The notes beneath the pieces were generated by a model. That model did not search any database and was not told the DNA's origin. It saw only the letters and a program-made list of their open reading frames with translations. DNA of 6,380 bases from Chloroflexota bacterium (GTDB lineage Bacteria; Chloroflexota; Dehalococcoidia; DSTF01; JACRBR01). The DNA is taken from the NCBI GenBank assembly GCA_021813085.1, contig JAKAMA010000149.1, positions 1 through 6,380 on the forward strand, in the 5' to 3' direction. The translations under genes and the position numbers were made by a program. Shown in pieces: positions 1 to 6,380 of the stretch (its first letter is position 1; each line of letters begins with the position of its first letter).

Positions 1-1133
1 TGCACGGCTACACGCACGTGACGACGCTCGAGGGCGTGAAGCAGGTGCTCGCGATGGGGCCCGCGGCGTCGCAGGTCGCGATCAAGCAGCTCGGCACGAA
101 CGGCGGCGGCTTCTTCAACGCCAATTCGGCGACGCCGTTCGAGAATCCGACGCCGTTCTCGAACTTCCTCGAAGTCGTGGCGATCCTCCTGATCCCGGCG
201 GGGCTGACCTACACGTTCGGCAAGATGGTGCATGACACACGCCAGGGCTGGGCCATCTTTGCCGCGATGTCGGTGCTCTTCCTGGCGGGCGCCTTCTTCA
301 CCTACGGCGCCGAGCAGGCGGGCAACCCGACGCTTGCGCGCCTGGGCGTTGACCAGTCGTACCACACGGGCCAGCAGGCCTCCGCCGGCGGCAACCTCGA
401 GGGCAAGGAGGTGCGCTTTGGCATCGCCGACTCGTCGATATGGGCGGTCGCGACGACGGACGCGTCGAACGGCTCTGTGAACGCGATGCTCGACAGCTAC
501 ACACCGTTCGGCGGGTTGATCCCGTTGTTCAACATCGAGCTTGGCGAGGTCGTGTTCGGCGGCGTCGGTTCCGGCCTCTATGGCATGCTCGTGTTCGCCA
601 TCATCTCGGTCTTCATCGCGGGGCTCATGATCGGCCGGACGCCCGAATATCTGGGCAAGAAGATCGGACCGAAGGAGATGAAGCTGGCGGCGATCTATTT
701 CCTGATCACGTCTTCGATGATGCTCCTGCTGGCGGCGGTGGCCGTATCCGTGCGGCAGGGGCGCGCCGGGCCGCTGAACGCGGGCGCGCACGGGTTTACC
801 GAGATCCTCTACGCCTTTTCTTCGGCAGCCGGCAACAACGGGTCGGCATTCGCCGGGCTGAACGCGAACACGTCCTTCTACGACACGTCGCTGGGCATTT
901 CGATGCTGGTCGGCAGGTTCTTGCCGATCGTCGCGATCCTCGCGCTGGCGGGGTCGCTTGCCCGGAAGAAGAAGGTGCCCGAGACGGCGGCGACGCTCCC
1001 GACGAACTCGGCGCTCTTTGTCGGCTTTCTGGTCGGCGTCGTGATCATCGTCGGCGGCCTGACATTCTTCCCCGCGCTGGCGCTGGGGCCAATAGCCGAG
1101 CACTTCCTCGTCCACGCGGGCGTGCTCTCGTAG
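1..1133 (+). CDS. kdpA: Potassium-transporting ATPase subunit A, KdpA (5' partial)
   Basis: KdpA is the K+-channel-like, multi-spanning inner-membrane subunit of the KdpFABC pump; it selects K+ and passes it on towards KdpB. The reading frame is already open at base 3, and 376 residues are visible before TAG at 1131-1133. E. coli KdpA has about 557, so roughly the first 180 residues, with the first pore loop, lie outside the window. The GTG at 18 is an internal codon, not the start. Three of the four selectivity-filter loops are recognisable: TNGGGFF (96-116), GGVGSGLYG (about 558-584) and NNGSAFAGL (about 834-860). Between and after them are long hydrophobic membrane segments, and [11 protein letters not shown] (about 636-668) is a conserved cytoplasmic stretch. 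kdpB begins 11 bases after the stop, as expected in a kdp operon. No frame disruption or missing filter glycine is seen. Confidence 0.97.
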   Translation, partial: HGYTHVTTLEGVKQVLAMGPAASQVAIKQLGTNGGGFFNANSATPFENPTPFSNFLEVVAILLIPAGLTYTFGKMVHDTRQGWAIFAAMSVLFLAGAFFTYGAEQAGNPTLARLGVDQSYHTGQQASAGGNLEGKEVRFGIADSSIWAVATTDASNGSVNAMLDSYTPFGGLIPLFNIELGEVVFGGVGSGLYGMLVFAIISVFIAGLMIGRTPEYLGKKIGPKEMKLAAIYFLITSSMMLLLAAVAVSVRQGRAGPLNAGAHGFTEILYAFSSAAGNNGSAFAGLNANTSFYDTSLGISMLVGRFLPIVAILALAGSLARKKKVPETAATLPTNSALFVGFLVGVVIIVGGLTFFPALALGPIAEHFLVHAGVLS

Positions 1134-1144
1134 GGGGAGAGAGG
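1134..1144 (+). promoter_or_regulatory. Ribosome binding site of kdpB
   Basis: The purine run GGGGAGAGAGG fills the whole gap between the kdpA stop and the ATG at 1145. It supports this ATG as the kdpB start over any in-frame start further upstream, because the upstream part of that open frame lies inside kdpA. Confidence 0.6.
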
Positions 1145-3223
1145 ATGCAGGAGCGGGTGCCGCAGACGGAAGAGACAACGCACAAATCAGAGATCGCAAA
1201 GCTGCGCAAGTCACGCACGTCGATCTGGAACTGGCCGATCATCGGGCGGGCGACGATCGACGCCTGCAAGAAGTTGAACCCGCTGCACCTGCTGGGCAAC
1301 CCGGTCATGCTCGTCGTCGAACTAGGCGCCAGCGTGACGACCGTCCTCTTCGTCCAGGAACTGCTCGGGGGCCGCGCGGGACCGAAGTTCTTCACCGGCG
1401 CGGTGTCGGTCTGGCTGTGGTTCACGGTGGTGTTCGCCAACTTCGCGGAGGCGATGGCGGAGGGGCGCGGGAAGGCGCAGGCGAACACGCTGCGCTCGAT
1501 GAAGCATGACACGATGGCCAAGCGCGAGCGCGACGGCAGGATCGATGAAGTCGTATCGTCGGACCTGCGTGCGGGGGACATCGTGCGGGTCGACGCAGGC
1601 GACGCGATCCCTGGCGACGGCGATGTGATCGAGGGCGTCGCGTACGTCAGCGAGGCGGCGATCACGGGCGAGTCCGCGCCCGTGCTCAAGGAGCCGGGGA
1701 CGGACATCCGCAGCTCCGTCACCGGCGGCACAACCATCGTCAGCGACTGGCTGCGGATCCGCATCTCAGCAAACCCCGGTGAGACGTTTCTCGACCGCAT
1801 GATCGCGCTGGTCGAGGGCGCCGAGCGCCAGAAGACGCCGAACGAGATCGCGCTGAACATTCTCCTCGCGGCGTTCACGATCATCTTCCTGCTGGCGGTC
1901 GGCACCGTGCGTCCGTTCGTCACGTACCTGGGCGGCACGGTGACGACCACCGCGCTCGTCGCACTGCTCGTCTGCCTGATCCCGACGACAATCGGCGGGC
2001 TGCTGTCCGCGATCGGCATCGCCGGCATGGACCGCCTGGTGCAGCGCAACGTGCTGGCGATGTCCGGCAAGGCTGTCGAGACGGCGGGGGATATCGACAC
2101 GCTCCTGCTCGACAAGACGGGCACGATCACCTTCGGGAACCGCCTGGCGAGCGCGTTCATCCCGGTAGGCCGGCACAGCGAGCGCGAGATCGCGCTGGCC
2201 GCGCTCCAGTCGTCGCTCGCTGACGAGACCCCCGAGGGGAAGTCGATCGTCGAGCTGGCGCAACGGACGGGCTACGCCGGCGCGACCCTGAAGGCCGGCG
2301 CGGAGCTCATCCCGTTTCGCGCGGAGACGCGGATGAGCGGCATCCAGGTGGATGGCCGCCGCATCATGAAGGGGGCGGTGGACGCGGTCACGCGCCTCGC
2401 GGTGGATGTGCCGCCAGACCTGGCGGGCACGGCGACGCGCATCGCGATGGAGGGCGGCACGCCGCTGGCGGTGGCCGACGACGGCGAGATCCTGGGCATC
2501 ATCTACCTGAAGGACACGGTCAAACCCGGCATCCGCGCCAAGTTCGAGGAGATGCGGCGTGCCGGGATCCGCACCATCATGATCACGGGCGACAACAAGC
2601 TGACGGCCGCGACGATCGCGGCGGAGGCCGGCGTCGATGACTTCGTCGCCGAGGCAAAGCCCGAGGACAAGATGCGCATCATACGCGACGAGCAGGCGCA
2701 GGGCCGGCTCGTCGCGATGACAGGGGACGGGACCAACGACGCGCCGGCGCTGGCGCAGGCCGATGTGGGCGTGGCGATGAACAGCGGTACCGCGGCGGCG
2801 AAGGAAGCGGCCAATATGGTCGACCTCGACTCCGATCCGACGAAGCTGGTCGAGGTGGTGGCGGTCGGCAAGCAGATGCTGATGACGCGGGGAGCGCTGA
2901 CCACGTTCAGCATCGCGAACGACGTGTCGAAATATTTCGCCATCCTCCCGGCGATCTTCGTGGGCATCTACCCGCAGCTCGCCAAGATGAACGTCATGCG
3001 GCTCTCGACGCCACAGAGTGCCATCCTGTCCGCGGTGATCTTCAACGCCCTCATCATCATCGCGCTCGTCCCGCTCGCGCTGCGCGGGGTGACGTACCGC
3101 GCCGCGCCCGCCGGGCAGATCCTGCGCGGGAACCTGCTCATCTACGGCGTCGGCGGGATCATCGCGCCATTCATCGGCATCAAGCTCATCGACCTGCTGC
3201 TGGTGCTGTTGCACCTGAACTGA
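1145..3223 (+). CDS. kdpB: Potassium-transporting P-type ATPase subunit B, KdpB
   Basis: KdpB is the catalytic P-type ATPase subunit that couples ATP hydrolysis to K+ import in the inner-membrane KdpFABC complex. The product is 692 residues, against 682 in E. coli, with a slightly longer polar N terminus. First membrane segments lie near residues 53-70 and 84-105. The actuator motif TGES is at residues 174-177, and its serine matches E. coli Ser162, the inhibitory phosphorylation site. KTPNE follows the actuator domain. The phosphorylated Asp is residue 323 in DKTGT. The nucleotide-binding domain has Phe391 (before RMSG) and Lys409 in KGAVDA, matching E. coli Phe377 and Lys395. The hinge motif TGDGTNDAP is at 526-534. 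In the fifth membrane helix, NDVSKYF keeps Asp593 and Lys596, matching E. coli Asp583 and Lys586. Start chosen from the strong purine-rich site directly upstream and from homology. All catalytic residues are present, so it should be active. Confidence 0.98.
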   Translation: MQERVPQTEETTHKSEIAKLRKSRTSIWNWPIIGRATIDACKKLNPLHLLGNPVMLVVELGASVTTVLFVQELLGGRAGPKFFTGAVSVWLWFTVVFANFAEAMAEGRGKAQANTLRSMKHDTMAKRERDGRIDEVVSSDLRAGDIVRVDAGDAIPGDGDVIEGVAYVSEAAITGESAPVLKEPGTDIRSSVTGGTTIVSDWLRIRISANPGETFLDRMIALVEGAERQKTPNEIALNILLAAFTIIFLLAVGTVRPFVTYLGGTVTTTALVALLVCLIPTTIGGLLSAIGIAGMDRLVQRNVLAMSGKAVETAGDIDTLLLDKTGTITFGNRLASAFIPVGRHSEREIALAALQSSLADETPEGKSIVELAQRTGYAGATLKAGAELIPFRAETRMSGIQVDGRRIMKGAVDAVTRLAVDVPPDLAGTATRIAMEGGTPLAVADDGEILGIIYLKDTVKPGIRAKFEEMRRAGIRTIMITGDNKLTAATIAAEAGVDDFVAEAKPEDKMRIIRDEQAQGRLVAMTGDGTNDAPALAQADVGVAMNSGTAAAKEAANMVDLDSDPTKLVEVVAVGKQMLMTRGALTTFSIANDVSKYFAILPAIFVGIYPQLAKMNVMRLSTPQSAILSAVIFNALIIIALVPLALRGVTYRAAPAGQILRGNLLIYGVGGIIAPFIGIKLIDLLLVLLHLN

Positions 3224-3227
3224 GAGG
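3222..3227 (+). promoter_or_regulatory. Ribosome binding site of kdpC (supports GTG start)
   Basis: GAGAGG overlaps the kdpB stop codon (TGA, 3221-3223) and sits six bases before the GTG at 3234. This spacing is good, supports the non-ATG start of kdpC and suggests coupled translation with kdpB. Confidence 0.6.
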
Positions 3228-3233
3228 CTCGCC

Positions 3234-3845
3234 GTGCTTCGGAACACGTACAGAGATCTGCGGACGGCGGTGATCGCAGTTGTGGCGTTCAGCGCGCTCC
3301 TGGGGCTGGCATATCCGTACGCGATCACCGGAGTGGCGCAGGCCGTCTTCCACCGGCAGGCGAACGGCAGTCTGATCACGAGAGGCGGGCAGGCGGTCGG
3401 GTCGTCGCTGGTAGGGCAGAACTTCAGCGCGCCGCAGTACTTCCACCCGCGTCCCTCCACGGCGGGGACGGACGGCTATGACGCCACCGCGTCCGGCGGC
3501 TCGAACCTCGGCCCGTCGAGCAAGGCGCTGGCGACGCGCGTGGCGGGCGACGTCCGGCGCGTGCGCCAGGAGAACGGCCTCGCCGCGGAAGCCAACGTCC
3601 CGGTGGATGCGGTGACTGCCTCGGGCAGCGGCCTGGACCCTCACATTTCTCCCGCCTACGCCGCGCTGCAGGTGGCACGCGTGGCACACGCGCGCGCGGT
3701 CGCGCCCGCGGATGTCCAAGCGCTGGTCGACCGGTACACCGACGGCCCAACGTTCAGGATCCTGGGTGAGCCGCGGGTCAACGTGCTGGAGCTCAACCTC
3801 GCACTCGACCAGGCCTTCGGGGCGGCGCACACGGCGCCACCGTAG
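3234..3845 (+). CDS. kdpC: Potassium-transporting ATPase subunit C, KdpC
   Basis: KdpC is the single-span subunit that stabilises the KdpFABC complex at the membrane. The product is 203 residues from a GTG start; E. coli KdpC has 190. One N-terminal membrane helix (about residues 10-34, rich in Ala, Val, Leu) is followed by the family hallmark RQANGSLI. Further conserved blocks are YFHPRPS with ASGGSNLGPSS, then VTASGSGLDPHISPAYA, and the C-terminal VNVLELNLALDQ. All of these align with E. coli KdpC from memory. It lies 10 bases after kdpB and 13 bases before the next gene. No defects are seen. A short alanine-rich stretch around AHARAVAPADVQ replaces the corresponding E. coli linker. Confidence 0.97.
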   Translation: MLRNTYRDLRTAVIAVVAFSALLGLAYPYAITGVAQAVFHRQANGSLITRGGQAVGSSLVGQNFSAPQYFHPRPSTAGTDGYDATASGGSNLGPSSKALATRVAGDVRRVRQENGLAAEANVPVDAVTASGSGLDPHISPAYAALQVARVAHARAVAPADVQALVDRYTDGPTFRILGEPRVNVLELNLALDQAFGAAHTAPP

Positions 3846-3858
3846 AGGTGGTGCGGAG

Positions 3859-4266
3859 ATGGCCAGCCGGAAGGGGGCGGCCCAGATGGACGACGTCGTG
3901 ATCGTGCACACCGACGAGCGGACGCTGATGCGGCTCACCGCGATGGTCAGCAGGACGCGGTTCTCCGCCACCGCTGTACGATCGCTTCGTCCCGTGCAAT
4001 CCGCGCGGCGGCTCCTGCCGCTACGGCCGGCGGCCATGGTGGTCGCACTCGATGGTCGCGCAAACGTCACGGACGTGCGCGAACTCCTCTCGACCGGGGG
4101 GCCGACGAGGTTCGTGTTCCTGGTGCCCGCGATGCCGCCCCCGCCGGCCGTCGCCCGACTCGTCAGGCGCCATGGATCGACGATCATCGGCTCCGGCGAG
4201 GCGGCGATCGTACTCGTGGCGACGCTCGTCGCGCTGCTTGCGGCGCATTCCGTCGGTGCCCCATGA
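3859..4266 (+). CDS. Small receiver-like (degenerate response-regulator) protein between kdpC and kdpD
   Basis: I do not recognise this as a named Kdp component. The product is 135 residues from the ATG at 3859, which has AGAGGTGG seven bases upstream; a second in-frame ATG at 3886 also has a purine-rich leader and would give 126. Predicted order resembles an alternating beta/alpha receiver domain: strand DVVIVHTDER (11-21), helix, strand near 36-42, helix, strand AMVVALD (59-65), strand TRFVFLVPA (83-91), helix AVARLVRRHG, strand STIIGS (107-112), and a hydrophobic last helix (114-130). Asp65 falls at the phospho-acceptor position; counted from the second ATG it is residue 56, close to CheY Asp57. 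Asp19 could be one of the usual acidic pair. The conserved Thr/Ser after strand 4 and the Lys after strand 5 are not visible. The hydrophobic C terminus could alternatively be a membrane helix. The gene overlaps kdpD by four bases, so it is probably co-translated with it. The coding assignment is firm; the fold is inference. Confidence 0.75.
   Translation: MASRKGAAQMDDVVIVHTDERTLMRLTAMVSRTRFSATAVRSLRPVQSARRLLPLRPAAMVVALDGRANVTDVRELLSTGGPTRFVFLVPAMPPPPAVARLVRRHGSTIIGSGEAAIVLVATLVALLAAHSVGAP
4263..4266 (+). promoter_or_regulatory. ATGA stop/start overlap coupling the receiver-like gene to kdpD
   Basis: The kdpD ATG (4263-4265) overlaps the TGA stop (4264-4266) of the preceding gene. No clear Shine-Dalgarno sequence precedes it, the upstream bases being GTCGGTGCCCC. 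Translation of kdpD therefore probably depends on ribosomes finishing the upstream gene. Confidence 0.7.
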
Positions 4267-5390
4267 GCGACGCCCTGCGACCCGACCCTGACGCGCTCCC
4301 CGCACGCGTGAAGCGGGACGACCGCACGCGCCGTGGCACGCTGCGCCTCTACCTCGGTGCGTTCGCCGGCGTCGGCAAGACCTATGCCATGCTCGACGAA
4401 GCGCAGCGCCGCAAGAGCTACGGGGAGGACGTCGTCGTCGGTCTCGTCGAGACGCACGGCCGGAAGCAGACCGAGGCACTGCTTCCGGGGCTCGAAGTGA
4501 TCCCGCGCAAGCGCATCGCATACCGCGGCGTCACGCTCGAGGAGATGGATGTCGAAGCGATCCTGCATCGGAGGCCGGCGGTCTGCCTCGTGGATGAGCT
4601 TGCGCACACGAATGCGCCCGGTTCCGAACGGGCGAAGCGCTACGAGGACGTCGAGATCCTGCTGGACGCGGGCATCCACGTCGTATCAACGGTCAACATC
4701 CAGCACCTGGAGAGCCTCAACGACGTCGTCCAGTCGCTGACTGGCATCCGGGTGCGCGAGACGATCCCGGACTCTGTGGTCGATGCGGCTGACGAACTGA
4801 TCCTCATTGACCTCTCGCCAGAGGCGGCGCAAGCACGCATGCGGCACGGGAACATCTACCCACCGGTGCAGGCAACGGCCGCGCTCCAGAGCTTCTTCCG
4901 CCGCGAGAATCTCGCCGCACTCCGCGAGCTCGCCCTCCGGCGCACCGCGCAGGAAGTGGACGAACAGCTCGATACCTACATGCGCGAGGTCAGCGACCGC
5001 CGCACCGATGTTGACGAACATGTACTGGTCTTCATTGACCATACGCCGATGTCGCGCACGCTGATCCGCCGGGGCTGGCGCCTCGCCCAGGGGATGCGGG
5101 CGGACCTGATCGTCGCGTACCTGAAGCGCGAGTTGAGTGAGGAGGGAGAACGCGAGCTGGGGCGGACCCTCGAACTCGCGGAGGACCTCAATGCGCGTGT
5201 CATCGCCGTCGAAGGCGACGATCCGGTGCAGGCGCTGGCGGCCCTGGTGGAGGCCGAGGGCGTGCAGCACGTCGTGCTCGCGCACCGGAAACGGGGCGGA
5301 ATCGACCGCCTGCTGCACCGGTCACTCGCCGACGCACTGATGCTCGCATCGCCGTACCTGGACGTGCATCTCGTCGCGCCGCGCGACTGA
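4263..5390 (+). CDS. kdpD: Short KdpD: ATP-binding sensor domain plus UspA-like domain, no histidine kinase
   Basis: The product is 375 residues, against 894 for E. coli KdpD. It matches only the cytoplasmic N-terminal half that senses K+ or osmotic state. The KdpD domain spans about residues 22-235. It has a Walker A-type loop GAFAGVGKT at 32-40 and ETHGRK at 63-68. A Walker B-like VDELAHTNAPGS follows at 110-121, then NIQHLESLNDVV, VRETIPD and LRELALRRTA. A universal-stress-protein-like domain runs from about 251 to 372, ending VHLVAPRD before TGA. The four-helix membrane region, the H-box histidine and the ATPase lobe of the kinase are absent, and I see no trace of them downstream in any frame. 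Short KdpD proteins are known from other bacteria, for example Anabaena, so this is probably a natural form, not a broken gene. It probably regulates kdp expression or pump activity through a partner. It is translationally coupled to the receiver-like gene before it. Confidence 0.93.
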   Translation: MSDALRPDPDALPARVKRDDRTRRGTLRLYLGAFAGVGKTYAMLDEAQRRKSYGEDVVVGLVETHGRKQTEALLPGLEVIPRKRIAYRGVTLEEMDVEAILHRRPAVCLVDELAHTNAPGSERAKRYEDVEILLDAGIHVVSTVNIQHLESLNDVVQSLTGIRVRETIPDSVVDAADELILIDLSPEAAQARMRHGNIYPPVQATAALQSFFRRENLAALRELALRRTAQEVDEQLDTYMREVSDRRTDVDEHVLVFIDHTPMSRTLIRRGWRLAQGMRADLIVAYLKRELSEEGERELGRTLELAEDLNARVIAVEGDDPVQALAALVEAEGVQHVVLAHRKRGGIDRLLHRSLADALMLASPYLDVHLVAPRD

Positions 5391-5415
5391 TGGCCAGAGC
5401 GCGTCCTGCGCGCCG

Positions 5416-5657
5416 ATGGCAGACGCGGCATCGCCGCGCGGCGCCCCGGACCATGCCGCCGAGCGCGGCCCGGGCGCGCTCAGCGACGAGGCGTGGGCGG
5501 CGATGCTCAACATGGGCCAGGAGTCACGGCGCTGCGCGCCAATCCGACGCGCGGCTCGCTGATGGCGCCGATCTACGGGCTGGGGCAGCGCATCGGCACG
5601 GAGGTCTCGCTCGCCGACGTGCTCACCGGCTACCTCGACGTGCAGTACGAAAGCTGA
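5416..5657 (+). pseudogene. Small unrecognised gene, apparently frameshifted
   Basis: No intact gene occupies 5391-5721, but two adjoining open stretches look like halves of one small gene. The first, from ATG 5416, reads GALSDEAWAAMLNMGQ up to about 5520; 32 of its 35 codons end in G or C. The frame then turns Arg-rich and stops at TGA 5560-5562. From 5523 the -1 frame becomes protein-like (VTALRANPTRGSLMAPIYG, then TEVSLADVLTGYLDVQYES) to TGA 5655-5657; 42 of its 44 codons end in G or C. One missing base near 5515-5523 explains this and would restore about 80 residues. The alternative is two separate ORFs of 48 and 31 codons joined by TGATG (5560-5564), but the second frame looks coding well before that ATG. 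No clear ribosome binding site precedes 5416. I do not recognise the family. A sequencing or assembly error would look the same. Confidence 0.5.
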
Positions 5658-5668
5658 GGGTCACGCAT

Positions 5669-5693
5669 CGCGACGGAGGGTGCACGCGTCGCG
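5669..5693. terminator. Possible hairpin between convergent genes
   Basis: CGCGACG (5669-5675) pairs perfectly with CGTCGCG (5687-5693) across an 11-base loop. It lies in the 64-base gap between the frameshifted gene and the - strand peptidase, where a terminator serving both strands would be expected. No T-rich tail follows on either side and the stem is short, so it could be chance in GC-rich sequence. Confidence 0.3.
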
Positions 5694-5721
5694 GCCTCAT
5701 CGCAGCGCACGGCGGTCTTCA

Positions 5722-6380
5722 TCACTGGCACTGGCCGGGCTCGCACACCGCGGGCCCGGGGAGGTAATACAGCGGATTCTCGCGGACACCGTTATCGATC
5801 ACCTCGAAGTGTAAATGGCGCCCGGTCGAGTACCCCGTGGAGCCGATGATGCCGAGTGTCTGCCCCTGCGCGACGTGCTGGCCCTGCGTCACCGCGATCG
5901 AGCTGAGGTGCCCGTACAGCGTCTCGATGCCGCCCGGGCTCATCACGATGACGTGCAGGCCATACGAGCAGCAGGCGTTACCACCGGCGAAGATCACCGT
6001 CCCGCTGGTCGCCGCGACGATCGGCGCGCCGGGCAGGTTGTAGCCATCGATATCGATCCCGAGCGGGTGCCAGGGGCAGTAGCAGCTTGAGATCGGGCCG
6101 ACGACGGGCCAGATCAGCCCCTTGCCGGGGTGCGCGCTGAACGGCCCGCCAGGCGGCGCGCCCGCGCTGGCCACCGAGGCGCCGCCGGACGCGGGCGCAG
6201 GCGCGGGCTGCGCGTCCGGTACGGGTGTGGTGGTCGGCGACGGGGCGGCGACCGGGGCCGCGACCGGCGCGGGGATCGTCGCCCCCGGCACGAACAGGAG
6301 TTGCGTCTCCTTGATCGCATCGGGTGACGTGATGTGGTTCGGCGCGAACGACGTGATGGCCGAGACATCGACGCCGTAGT
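5722..6380 (-). CDS. LysM domain + M23 (LytM-type) metallopeptidase, 5' partial
   Basis: This is probably an exported peptidoglycan-binding endopeptidase or amidase-activator-like protein. The frame is open to the right edge, so the N terminus and any signal peptide lie outside; 218 codons are visible. The GTG at 6289-6291 is internal, because upstream in frame is a LysM tail: YGVDVSAI, then ITSPDAIKETQLLFVPG. A Pro/Ala-rich linker follows, with a repeated PVAA unit encoded by a 12-base repeat near 6247-6270. The M23 domain reads GLIWPVVGPISS, then WHPLGIDID, GTVIFAGG, LYGHLSSI and GSTGYSTGRHLHFEV, ending at TGA (complement of 5722-5724). YGHL (His at 5908-5910) and HLH (5809-5817) match the canonical active site. 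The first zinc ligand is unusual: four residues, not three, separate His (6067-6069) from Asp (6052-6054). Six cysteines (CYC, CC, and C-E-P-G-Q-C near the end) suggest disulfides. The gene converges on the kdp operon and is probably unrelated to it. Confidence 0.92.
   Translation of the reverse strand, partial: YGVDVSAITSFAPNHITSPDAIKETQLLFVPGATIPAPVAAPVAAPSPTTTPVPDAQPAPAPASGGASVASAGAPPGGPFSAHPGKGLIWPVVGPISSCYCPWHPLGIDIDGYNLPGAPIVAATSGTVIFAGGNACCSYGLHVIVMSPGGIETLYGHLSSIAVTQGQHVAQGQTLGIIGSTGYSTGRHLHFEVIDNGVRENPLYYLPGPAVCEPGQCQ

Noticed and set aside
440..1144. Upstream in-frame extension of kdpB giving a 927-residue frame
   Set aside because: It lies inside kdpA in another frame, is Arg-rich like a shadow frame, and a proper ribosome binding site precedes the ATG at 1145.
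1045..2160. Long - strand open frame of 371 codons
   Set aside because: It is antisense to the 3' end of kdpA and the first half of kdpB, Ser/Arg/Thr-rich, with no recognisable domain.
1766..3460. Long - strand open frame of 564 codons
   Set aside because: It is opposite kdpB and kdpC, has His/Arg/Asp-rich low-quality composition, and is the usual antisense shadow in GC-rich DNA.
3186..4679. Long - strand open frame of 497 codons
   Set aside because: It spans kdpC, the receiver-like gene and the kdpD start in antisense, with no domain and shadow-like composition.
4263..5657. KdpD continuing past its stop into the -1 half of the broken downstream gene, since both share a frame
   Set aside because: The bases between 5391 and about 5520 in that frame read as Arg-rich shadow sequence, and the downstream part does not resemble KdpD membrane or kinase regions.
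5390..5767. 125-codon + strand frame whose ATG overlaps the kdpD stop (TGATG)
   Set aside because: Despite the attractive overlap, it is dominated by Arg, Ala and His, and the third-position G/C signal lies in the other two frames.
6122..6379. + strand frame of 85 codons opposite the peptidase linker
   Set aside because: It is antisense to a Pro/Ala-rich linker, so Gly/Ala-rich composition is expected by complementarity, and it has no domain.
1..6380. tRNA or rRNA genes, CRISPR repeats, insertion sequences, riboswitches
   Set aside because: No such structure was recognised on reading either strand; the genes are tightly packed, leaving little space for them.

Overview
The window is GC-rich bacterial DNA, roughly two-thirds G+C by eye, with third codon positions almost always G or C in the real genes. 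It carries most of a high-affinity potassium uptake (kdp) operon on the + strand. A separate cell-wall gene on the - strand converges on it. The kinase-less short KdpD is a form reported from cyanobacteria and, from memory, also found in Deinococcus and Chloroflexota. Together with a LysM/M23 peptidase and high GC, this would fit a Chloroflexota- or Deinococcus-like or other non-proteobacterial environmental organism, but that placement is inference and not firm.

Layout: bases 1-1133 are the C-terminal two-thirds of kdpA, cut by the window edge. kdpB (1145-3223) and kdpC (3234-3845) follow with 10-11 base gaps. Next comes a small gene (3859-4266) whose product looks like a degenerate response-regulator receiver domain. 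It overlaps the start of kdpD by ATGA. kdpD (4263-5390) encodes only the N-terminal ATP-binding sensor domain plus the UspA-like domain. The membrane and histidine-kinase halves of E. coli-type KdpD are absent. Bases 5391-5721 hold no intact gene, but 5416-5657 looks like a small gene broken by a one-base frameshift, followed by a possible hairpin. Bases 5722-6380 (- strand) encode the C-terminal part of a secreted LysM + M23 peptidase that runs off the right edge.

KdpA (K+-conducting subunit), KdpB (P-type ATPase) and KdpC (stabilising subunit) should form the inner-membrane KdpFABC pump. KdpA, KdpB and KdpC look intact where visible, and KdpB keeps both its catalytic aspartate and the inhibitory TGES serine. 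The regulatory end is the unusual part. A KdpD with no kinase is co-translated with a receiver-like protein that keeps the phospho-acceptor-position Asp but lacks the conserved Lys and Thr/Ser. No kdpE lies in the window. The most interesting hypothesis is that this pair acts by protein-protein or ligand sensing rather than by phosphotransfer.
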